From Mactra quadrangularis (Eukaryota > Mollusca > Bivalvia > Venerida > Mactridae): 64,000 nucleotides of DNA. This document shows, one piece after another, positions 11,447 to 22,632 of the stretch (position 1 is its first letter; the number at the start of each line of letters is the position of its first letter). Made by a program: the position numbers and the translations under genes. The notes beneath the pieces are model-generated. The model was not told the origin of the DNA and made no database searches. It was given only the letters and a program-made list of their open reading frames with translations. The stretch spans positions 30,884,702 to 30,948,701 of the forward strand of contig CM046309.1 of NCBI GenBank assembly GCA_025267735.1, in the 5' to 3' direction.

Positions 11447-11739
11447 CATGTCATGAAATAATATATTGAATAAAAATGTTCAAAATGTTTAAAGGGTGAT
11501 GTGTCTTTAATTAAAATAAAAAGAAAGTCAAAGGTATACTTATATTTGATAACAAAATTCGGTCAGACAAAATTTCTTTCGGTCAGACAAGAATTGGAAG
11601 TTTGTCTGACCGAATGTCAGACAAAATTTTCAGCAGTTTCGCGAAGCCTGATAACTGTCGAGTTCACTGTATGCATTTTATAACTCCATGTATGTGTAGA
11701 TTTCATTTGGTTTAATATTTCAGAATCATAAAAATCAAC

Positions 11740-14700
11740 ATGGAAGAATTACTCCAGGTATTGATAAAGGATGCTCAAGCTGCCAAGTTTCAACCTATAC
11801 GTCAAGCCTCACAAAATGCATTAGGTAATTTGTCTAATACTATTAAGATAACTATAACTAACTATTAGAGCTGGGTACCGCCACTCGGCCAGGAAATTTA
11901 TACCACAGTATACTGGTTTTTATACTAAATACCATGGTATACCACAAAGTAAGCCTTTACCATGTGCAGTAGGGCTATTAAATAAAAATACACTTTTAAG
12001 AAGATCATTTATTAACTTTTAAAAACACAAAAGCCCTTATCAAAGGGTAAGAACTTTAGCAACTTAATTATACATGCTTTTTTAAAAAATTTCTCGCTTA
12101 CCAGAAAGGAAGCTAAGTTACTCATTACCGGTATTTTAAAAAAATATGGCGGTATTGTACCACAAGATAAACATGGTTACCGGTAATACTGTGCACCTCT
12201 AATAACTATTGCCTACAGAAATGACATTGTACCCATGACATTTATCATTATTTCTTGATACTCTTGCCCTATCCTTATATTTAGGACTAGCGTGATATTT
12301 TATAGTTAAGAGATAAATAATCAAATTATTGGATTATATTCCACATTCACAATCAAATTTTCACTCGCTTCACTTCAGTTTAGTACTAGAAGGTTACTGC
12401 AAGGAATGAAAATGTCTTTTCTATCAAAGTATTTAAACAGTACTTATTGCCTTTAAAAGTACATTCTAATAGATTTACTTTATGTTACTGTACACTATTG
12501 TACATTTCAACTACGTTTAGTTTTCATTAAAAGTGTAAGTTAAAAAAGTTAAATTGCAGTTTAAAGTCTGCTTCTATATACCTATTCAGCTGACTCTACA
12601 ATTGTTTTCTATAACTTCTGATCATTGAAATCTCCTTCAGGCAGGGGATCCCTCACAGGACCCATTTACACCTGGGTGGAGTAGAACAATTGTTGATAAA
12701 TTTCTTGCTCAAGGAAATTAGCAGTAGGGTTCTTACCTGAGACCTTGATCCCTAAGCGAATGTACTATCACTGGACTGCAGCTCCTACACAGTTCATTTA
12801 GTCAAACTTCAACCTTCATTGACTGTGTTTTATTTTCTTATATTTTAGATGTTTTAAGAAATAAAGATGATGTACAGAAACTTCCAGCTTATATGTTAAG
12901 AGAAAGATGTCTAGAACCACTACATTTAGCATTAGAAAGTAAAACAAAGAGATTAATGTCACATGCTGTATCTGGTATAGAGGTAATGACATCTTACAAT
13001 AATTGCAGGAATAATTTGATTAAAAAAGGGAGTCAATTCCATAACTACTGTCAGTCCAGTTTATATTGAATTACTTCCCTTTGTTGTGGATATTAATCTG
13101 GTTTTACATTTAAAATTGTAATACTTTTTTCATCATTCATCTGTTTACATCTTATTATATAATTTTGTATCACATGTACCCCATACTGTAATTTATTACG
13201 TTAGAGAAATAAAGTTCTGTTCTGTTCTGTTCATAAATCTGTTGTATTATATTTCTAGAGTCATGGTTTATTAAGTTTTTCCTTTCGTATAATTTTACTA
13301 TATTGTATAATAGGACTATTTTACTATTTGTTGAAAAAAGGAAAGTTTGAATGGTCCAGAACAGATTTGGAGAAGTATTCACTTTATAAATAAGTACTAA
13401 GTTTTTAATACAGCTATTTTAACATGTGCATTATTTCATTTCATTGACAGAAATTATTAAAAGATGAGCGTTTTCAATCCAGTATTGAATCAGAAAGTGA
13501 AGACAAATGGTTACCTATACAAATATTAAAGACTGTATACTCTACACCTAATCTACCTGAAGAAATACAAACTGATATTATGAAGGTATGATAACATTTC
13601 AATGATTTTTACATTATGTCATATATATATAGGTACTGTATAGCGGGTATTATCTGCGGGGGTTTTATTTTGGCTTTATTGGCGGAAAATGAAAATGCGC
13701 CAAATATAAACACCGCGAATACAAACCTCCGCAGTATTAAGTCGCCGCCATATTGCTTACTAAGGGACATTACTCTTAATAAATTTTGTTTTCATTAAAA
13801 TGTGTAATATCTCCCTTTAAATCAAGAATTATGAAGTGAATTTGGTGAGCTTTATTATGTAAATAAACAAAATTTAGTATTTTGAATAGCACAAAGAAAT
13901 GGATTCAAGTTATGTATGTAGGAAACGAAAATACAGACAGACAACACAGTCATTCTAACAATTAGATGACAGGTTCCATCAAAACTCGGTTACGAAACTC
14001 GACGACGCTGCCGCCATTTTGTTTACTTTATAAACCCGTATGTCGGTCATTTCCGAATCTTCACGAGTTTAGCTCAAATAATTATTTGATTGTCGTAAAA
14101 AACAAAGTCATCTTTAGTATTGCAATTAATTTAAGTGCTTGCTATCAAACCGAAGACAAACTTCGCATCACATAATTTAACAAATTGAGTAAAAAGAGCA
14201 GAGTTAGTGTTGATGTAGCTTTTTGTTTATTGATATTAACAAGAAAACTATTGTCAAATTTCGTCACGTGACAACGCTTTATAATTGATTTGTCTGTTTT
14301 AAGACTCCACTAGGTGCGTTGATTATATATTGTTTGTGACAAGCTGTTAATTTCAAAATTTGTTGGACTTTGACCAATGGATTCAGGTAAATTGGTGATT
14401 TATTAGGAATGTGTGGCCGCAAACTTTTATACCGATAATTTTTAACAAAGACAAAGGCGTTATTCACGACTATAAACAAACATGCGAAAATTTTGATTGT
14501 TCATTACAACAAATTGTTCTTATTATTATACTCTCACGAGTTGGGCTTACTTATGCAACTTGTCGAGCGATCAATCAAACTTAGCGACACCTAGGTAATA
14601 TTTTTAACGAAAACATTCACATTTAATGGCGATTCTTATCACATGATTTCACTAGTCCCGTCAATACATCGACATAGAAATAGATAATCTGCTGTGTAAG

Positions 14701-17700
14701 CGTTAGTTTTTCACACGTCCGCTCATATTATGCAACTTTGGTGACACTTTGTTAATTCCAAATTTGAAAAGTCGCGGTCGGAAGTGACCGCTTATACAGG
14801 TAAATTGACCTTTTAATGGAAATGACAGAGTTATATACCTTTGACCACCTTTCACCGGGAGGTTTAAAATTGGCGCTCAGAGTAATTTCCGCCAATATTT
14901 AGCATCGCCAATACAAAACCCTCTTGTTTACGCGAAATTTTTGCCCTGCAGAAATAACCCGCTATACAGTATATTATCAAACATGGTTAATCTTAACATT
15001 TTTTCATCAGATGCTATGTCAGGGTGACTCTAAGAATAAGTGAGAGGAGCCATTGAACCAAAAGTTACACACAGTTTGAATAATACTTTTTTCTTATTAA
15101 ATTCATGCTTGTATTAAGTTGATTGTGCCTAGGGGTGTAATAATACGGTAAAAATCGTATTGCAATATATTGCAATACACGAAACCCGTGTTGCAATATA
15201 TTGCAATACATATTATTCTTTGCGCATACATGTATATCATGAATTAATGCACGTGCATTGTCTTAATTTGATCAACATTGTACATAGATATTTGTATTTT
15301 CAAAGGATCTGCATGTATTACGCAAATGTTAGAATAAATTAGAAAAAATGTTTTGAATGTACTTTCAAAGATTATTATTCTCTCACTTAACGAAAAATAT
15401 TTCAAGTTTCCGAACACATTTTAACCTTCATTTAAAAATAGGAATTTCAGACTCTTAAAACAATAAGTGTGGAACATAACTAGATAAAGCGGTTCAGAGA
15501 AAAACGAACTGGTCAAAAACGGTCAGAAGTTGTATTGCAATATTAACCGGTATATCGGTTAACCGTTACACCCTTAATTGTGCCTAACATAAAGCATTTT
15601 TATCATGGAATGTAGAGGAATAATTTACTACTCTTTACTGGGTGACTCTGACCTCAACTTTGTTGTAACAGATATTTAAAGCCTTGACAATGTAATCAGG
15701 ATGATAGATTTAATATTCTAGCTCAAATAAGATACTGTGTGAGCTAAAAAGTTCTGTTTATTGCTTCCAGCCATAATTTTATATAATGAGTGTACCATAT
15801 TGATCAATGAGATCTGTATTAAGGGCTTAAGGAGTATTCAATCTTATCCCCTGAATGAATTTATGGTCATGTTAGGTGTAGGTGAAGGGTTATGGGCTTT
15901 TTACCTGACGGTGTATGTAGTAATGTTACAACTAAATAATATGTACCAATTCTTGTATATATTTTTTCAGTTATTATTGAAGATGACTTTCTCTACTGCT
16001 TGGTGTATGAATTCTAGAATTATAACACAAGTAGCTCAGGTTTGTTTTATTTTGTTTAGATTGTTAAAATATTAATTTTTTATTATCAGTTATAGTTCCT
16101 TATCTTCATTCTTATTTGTTAAGTATAGAATGCTTTAGATACCAAATTGTTAATGGTATATAAGACTTGATTTTATATAGTAGGGAAAATTTTATTAATA
16201 GTTTCAAGTTCTTTATTGATACGTTCTTTTTCATTTTTTGAGCAAGATTAGAAACCAAGCCATTATGAAAATTTGTTTCATGGCTACTTTTTGTTCATTT
16301 TCATTTTGGATGCAAACAAGTATTAAGGCTGTGTTTTGGGGGATGGGTATTTTATTTAAGGGTGTGAGTTGCTTGGATTTAAGTTTTCATTATTCTGTTG
16401 GTTTTCTTTTGTGATAAGATTTTGTTACCGTTTTTTTTGTGATGAAAGCATATACATGTATAATGATATTAAACTCAAATTATTTTGGAGGCTGGTGTTG
16501 CTTATTTCTAATCTATTTGAACTTTTATAGCCTTCTTATAATTTTTTTATCCTTTAAATGTATGAAATTCCACTTTTATTTGCATTTAGTTAATTTATTC
16601 AACATTTTGGGAAACTATTTTTTTAGTCCTTATAAAGGGTTAGGCTTTACCAATATACTTACCGTTGCATTTTATCCTCAAACTAAATCTTATCCTACTA
16701 ATCATCAGGTATATATAGATACATACAGCAACAGTTCAACAAATTTGAAAGGTATTGTTCAGGCTGCACTTACACAACTTCTTAGATCTTTTGCTGAAAA
16801 ATTACGTACTGCCATAGTAACTGTGGTAAGATTATATGTTTAGGCTTATATCAATGTGTGTACTATGTTGTGTGTTAATGTATGCATGCTTTGAAACACT
16901 TGATGCTGTTCACTGGCTTGTAACTATTTATGTGTATGTGCTGTTGTAGTTTCTTGTGCTATTGTGCATTTTGCTAGGGTGAAATTTTCTTGATTTGTCC
17001 TAAAGATCTGGATTTTGTAGCTTATTAAAAGATTTATAACTGATTTGTTAAAGCTGCTGAAATAATGAAATTCTGGGTTTTGAAAATTTGTTGAATTTTC
17101 CCCATGATTTTTGTATTGTACATACATTTGTACATGTACTGCTACCCGGTCGATAGGGCAGTTGGTAGCCCGCTGGGATTTGGAATCAAATCCCACCCGA
17201 TGAGGTTATACCTTTCCATGAAAATTTGACAATAATGTCAATTTTCCTCCATTGATTAGATAATATGGAGAAATTTCCGGCATTGTGGAAGGTTAGGTGA
17301 GTACTGGTCATAGACAAGGGTCCAGGAAAGCTAGGTTAGGTGGGCTGGACGTCGTAAAATGACCTAAATTGTGTTGACATGGCTTTAAACCCAGTAAAAA
17401 TAAAAAACAATAAATAAACTGCTCACTGTGAATGTACTGTACTGTACTGTAAATTAATGATTATTAACACATAAATGTTAGGTTACAAAACATTTAACTA
17501 TCTAGGTGCAGTCTACTGACAGAATAAATTCTGTTATACCCACTGGTCTGAACTGTTTTTGGTCATATTTTGAATGTCATCTGCAGTATTTGATTTAAAC
17601 CATTTAATTGAAGTCGGCTCCCCCCAATGCATTTTTTCAAATTTTCAAAGTTATTTATAATGTGGTTTAGCTCAGGAATGAGTTATAATATGATGCAACT

Positions 17701-20700
17701 CAGTTAGTATGTTAACCTACTGTTGTCTTCTTGTGACACATTGTCCCACAAAACTGCCTGGATACAGTTCAACTTCATTAAAAGCTTATTTTCAGTTATC
17801 CTTGTGCAATGATATAGCAATAAGCACTGACTGATTGTAGACCATTTATACATAAAATCATCTGGTTTATAGGTTGTACTAAGTACAAATGTTATGCTTT
17901 TGTGTTGTGGTATGCTTCATGTATTTTCGTTTCCTTTCTTTCTGTGGCTTTATATGGGTTGTGCTGCATGTGTTTTTTCTACAAATATGTCTTATATATA
18001 CATGGCTTTATATGTTTAGCTTTTACTCTTAATCTAGTTTCACAATTGCGAAAGTAACTATCTTTTATTATGGATTATTTCCCTTTGTAATTTTTGCGTT
18101 AAAGTTTTGAAATCCAGTTTAAATGTGGTTTCCACATTACATTTCTTGTACAATTATTACTATATATCAGTTGTTTATTAAGCATTTATTTTCAGTTTAA
18201 TGATACAATTTTATTTTATTCATTCAATTATATATTAAGTGAGTCTGCAGTACATGTAAAACTTTAGTATCATTTTTCTGTGCTTAAATTAATCAAAAGT
18301 TTTTGCAAATATTTTGAGATTTAAAAGCCTAAGTCTGTCACAGTTAAGATAATTTCCAGAGACATTTTTTAGAAATTTAAGATATTTCACTTTTAAGTTA
18401 AAGTTTCAAATATAATGAAACTTCTTATACATGTATGCACTGAGGATGTCTGGAACATATGATAAAATATTTTCCATTAAGTTTAATTTTCAATATGCAT
18501 GCATACCCAACGCAATGTATCCATAATGTATGCAACAACATCCAGCTATATATGTTGATAAATGATTATCATAGCATGGTATTGAACTATACATCATATA
18601 ATGTTATTAACAGTTTAGATTGCTGTGTGTATACTAATATGTATGTATGTATGTTTGGTTTATTTTAGGAGAATGTGGAAGATGATGTTATGTCTGATTT
18701 TAACGCTAAAGGTTGGTTACATTACTAACACTAAGTTTTTGGGGAGTTTTCAAGTCTTGATCTTGAGTACTCTAGTGCCCAAGTTATTTCACCGGTACTT
18801 GAAGTTTCTCAACTTTGCATGACCCCTGAAGACTGATAGGATCCTTTTTATGTTCTTACAGTACAAAATAACTACTGCATCCAAACTAACTATCATGATA
18901 GTAATTTTTGTATTGGTATTTGTATTCCTCTTTCAACTCATTAATGATGTTATGCATATCTGTCATACATTCCTGTGATACACACTTTGTGACATACAAC
19001 ATTAATGTTGGAGAAGTGGTCCATTAGTATGACACGCTCATAGAAATAGGTGGTACAAGGTTTGAACCCCCACTAGGCGCACTGTAAATTTCCTTAAGAA
19101 AGAAGTATACTTACAGTTGTTCCTCCCCACCCAGTTGTAGATATGCACTATGAGAGGTCACCTGCCTGCAGGTGATGTCAATGATCAGAGATTATCATAC
19201 AAAATTGTAGTCACCTGTATATGGACTTTAAACTACTCTTTTAACTGTTCATGTACAGTGAAGTATGGTTTCTAGTAACATTGCATATATGTACTTAACT
19301 TGTTAATAAATAATTATAGTATCTACATGAATATTTCAGGTGATTCTAGGGTAGAAAGTCTTACAGATGATGTTGTTACATTATTAAACTTTCTAACTGA
19401 TAGGGTGGCTGCAGCTACGAAGTAAGTTATGTATAAACATATCAGTCCTATCCATAAAATAATCATTAAAACTTTTTATTTAGAATTCAGTTTCCCTAAA
19501 ATAGTATTTTCTTACTGAAATTTCGGAATAATACATTGTTAGATAGCTAGTGTTGTTAAACCTAATTTCACTCAATGACTTTCACAATTCTTACTTGTCA
19601 CAACACTAGCTTTAGGAATCTTTGCATGATTGGTTGAATGGTATACATTTTGTAATTTAAATAAAAAATCGAGTCATATATTGGCATTATTTTGATTAAT
19701 AACTCATTATGAGTCATTCAGAAGCAAGATTCTTGAACACTCAGCCTTCATCGTTAAAGTTCTACTCATCTAAGCAGCATATTATCAAAACATTTTACAT
19801 CACTGCTTGATAGAATTACATAGAAGACTCAATTAGGAGTTGGAGTTTTAGCCTGAAAACTTTAATTATTGTATTTCAAGATTTGACTTACTGGTATATA
19901 AGTGATATAAATGTTACTGGTATATATGTGATATAAATGTTACTGGTATATATGTGATAAAAATGTTACTGGTATATATGTGATATAAATGTTACTGGTA
20001 TATATGTGATATAAATGTTACTGGTATATATGTGATATAAATGTTACTGGTATATATGTGATATAAATGTTACTGGTATATATGTGATATAAATGTTACT
20101 GGTATATATGTGATATAAATGTTACTGGTATATATGTGATATAAATGTTACTGGTATATATGTGATATAAATGTTACTGGTATATATGTGATATAAATGT
20201 TACTGGTATATATGTGATATAAATGTTACTGGTATATATGTGATATAAATGTTACTGGTATATATGTGATATAAATGTTACTGGTATATAAGTGATATAA
20301 ATGTTACTGGTATATAAGTGATATAAATGTTACTGGTATATATGTGATATAAATGTTACTGGTATATATGTGATATAAATGTTACTGGTATATATGTGAT
20401 ATAAATGTTACTGGTATATATGTGATATAAATGTTACTGGTATATATGTGATATAAATGTTACTGGTATATATGTGATATATGTTACTGGTATATATGTG
20501 ATATAAATGTTACTGGTATATATGTGATATAAATGTTACTGGTATATATGTGATATAAATGTTACTGGTATATAAGTGATATAAATGTTACTGGTATATA
20601 TGTGATATAAATGTTACTATTACAGAGCTGGTCAAAGTAAACAAGCTGTGCCATTATTACTGGAAGGTATATTAGCTATAATATCTAATTCACCACAACA

Positions 20701-22632
20701 ACTTAGACAATGTGATGGTTTTCAACAACTTGTATGGTAAGATTATAATATGTCTGGAATTCTCAATAATATAACCTATACAATGTGTTACTACAGTACT
20801 AATCTACAGGCTGAAAAAAAAATATTTGTTGCGTATATTATCTTATTAATTCATCTAATACACCATTACAGTTCCAATAAATGACTCAGTCCATGTATTT
20901 AATGCCTAAAGACTTTGAAATTTGTGCTTGCTTGTTTGCTCAAGTGAGTAAAATAAAAATTGGGCCACAGATAATCCTTTTATGCTGGCCTGATGGGGTG
21001 TAAAATTTAGTGGTATTTAACACATATTAAGTTAGGGTTAGAAAAAGTTATCCCAGCTAACTAAGTGGTCCGATTGCCAAGTAAAGTAAAAAAGTTAATT
21101 TCGAAGACTGTGTTTACATGTATGTAAAGTATATGATGAGTGATATTGATGTGTCAGCACAAAACTTGCCTATATCCTGTTTTATTTACATGTAGTAAGA
21201 ATAGTTTTGCACTGACCAGATGGTATGTTTGAAGACATGATTTAATTCTAGACTTGACCCTTATTTGCACCAAATTCAACCTTGTCTACCATTTCACTGG
21301 ACTAACGGTCCAGTTTTGAAGTTTTTCTGTGGAGACAGTTATTAGTATATTGATTTATCATCTTTAAAATGTTGTCTCTCATAGTTGTTGCATCTTTATG
21401 TCCATATTGCTTGTACTTGTAGAAGTGTCATAAGGCCTTCTTGCAAAATTGTGCAATTTGAGGGTTACCCGCAAGACTGTAGTAACTCACTCTTTAAGGC
21501 AATGCAATTACTACAGTCTTGCAGGCAACCCTCGAATTGCACTATGAGCCATTTCTTAGGCTCAACAATATAAAAATACTGTCTAGAGAATTATCTTCAC
21601 ATGTCATGTTGTCAATGTATGTAAATGTTAAATTTCAGGCAGAATTTATGTCCAACATTGATATCATTATTGGGTATACCTAAAGCTGAAATCAAACCTA
21701 AATCAAGTGGAGATACACAAAGAAATGTAGATACAACTAATCTATCTTCCAGTACTGCTAAAATTATATATAGGTATGATTTCATAACAAGATTTTAATG
21801 GCCATTTAGTGATACAATACTTGTTTACTGTGCAGGGCTTGACATTAATTTCAAAGTAGGTTGCCCAGTAAAACAACCAATTGTATATTTCACTTGCCCA
21901 AACCAAATGTTAACTAACAGTTAAAAGTTGCCTGAACCCAAATGCAGATTGTCAGGGGTGATAGGATGACCTTAAATGTCAATCCCTGACTCTGTTGTAA
22001 TAGAGTTGAGGGTTTTACTGAATTCACTGTGGTTGTCTGTCTGTAGACATTGCTTTGTCAACTTAAGTTGCTTTGCAGTCTACAATTTACCTTTTTTTAA
22101 ATTTACTTAATTCCTTTCTCTGTAGAAAGTTATAATCAATAGGCACTACCACTCTTGTAAATTTTAAAACTGTTTATATTTTAGCATATTGTTTACAGTG
22201 GTTCATTTGTCAGGTTTTGTGAAAGCATGGGTGAAAGTTCTCTCAACTGGTTCTGTAATTCAGGACTTTCTAAACCTAAGAAGAGGTTCATACTGTAAAA
22301 GCTGCTAAAAACTTGAAACTCAGGAATTTAGAGATATGGAAATTTTAAAATTTCATCCATATTTTAATCATAATCTAAAATTACTTTGATCAGTACCTTT
22401 TAGATCTTGTATACAGTATTTGTAATGATTCAACTGCGTATTTTTATTAAGAATTCTCAATCTTATATGATTATGTTATATTTCAACTTTTACTTCCAGT
22501 ATATCAGTAGAGATAGCTAAGATGGTTGGTCCTGTAAAATCATTAAGACCAGTATTAGAATCACTATTTCATAGAATATTATTATGTACATCACCAATAC
22601 AGAGACTTGATGCTTTGAAAGCTGTTAAAGAG
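11740..22632 (+). CDS. ARFGEF3: ARFGEF3 exons 1-10 (residues 1-348)
   Basis: Exons: 11740-11824, 12849-12982, 13451-13585, 15971-16039, 16709-16825, 18669-18711, 19340-19421, 20626-20736, 21639-21773, 22500-22632. This is the N-terminal helical (DCB-like) part of the large GEF family. It holds LEPLHLALESKTKRLMSHAV and SLRPVLESLFHRILL, both aligned with the human protein. The acceptor of exon 8 directly follows a 28-unit minisatellite. Between exons 1 and 6 the introns are packed with MITEs and a 1.3-kb TIR element. Confidence 0.93.

Larger units (their letters stand above)
10072..11650 (+). mobile_element. hAT-like element B (1.58 kb) with transposase remnant
   Basis: The 14-bp perfect inverted ends are CAGGCTTCGCGAAA / TTTCGCGAAGCCTG. 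The 6-bp direct repeat is ATAACT at 10066-10071 and 11651-11656. Both ends carry short inverted motifs ('cggaccg', 'ttcggtcagacaaa'). Two exons for the C-terminal part of a hAT transposase lie inside. It is inserted into the right end of the composite TA element. Joining the flanks restores 'gggtc' next to 'agttat', as in the other copies of that end. Confidence 0.75.
6547..11669. mobile_element. Composite Tc1/mariner- or pogo-like element with TA-flanked inverted ends
   Basis: The left end is CAGTGAACTTGACAGTT after TA (6545-6546). The right end inverted is CAGTGAACTCGACAGTT, before TA (11670-11671). A third related end (inverted: GTAAACTTGATAGTTACGGG) occurs at about 9860-9905. The left end matches that inner end over about 45 bp, including 'CAATTCTG.GTCA'. 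So the true element may be 6547 to about 9905, with a second copy or end at 11669. Two hAT-like elements (6983-9336 and 10072-11650) are inserted inside. No transposase of the outer element is visible. Confidence 0.5.

Noticed and set aside
16439..16843. A 134-residue frame overlapping ARFGEF3 exon 5
   Set aside because: Only the last 39 residues (16709-16825) match the family; the rest is read-through of intron 4.
19888..20613. CRISPR-like array of regular repeats
   Set aside because: Units are directly adjacent without spacers, and the locus is a spliced animal intron; it is a minisatellite.
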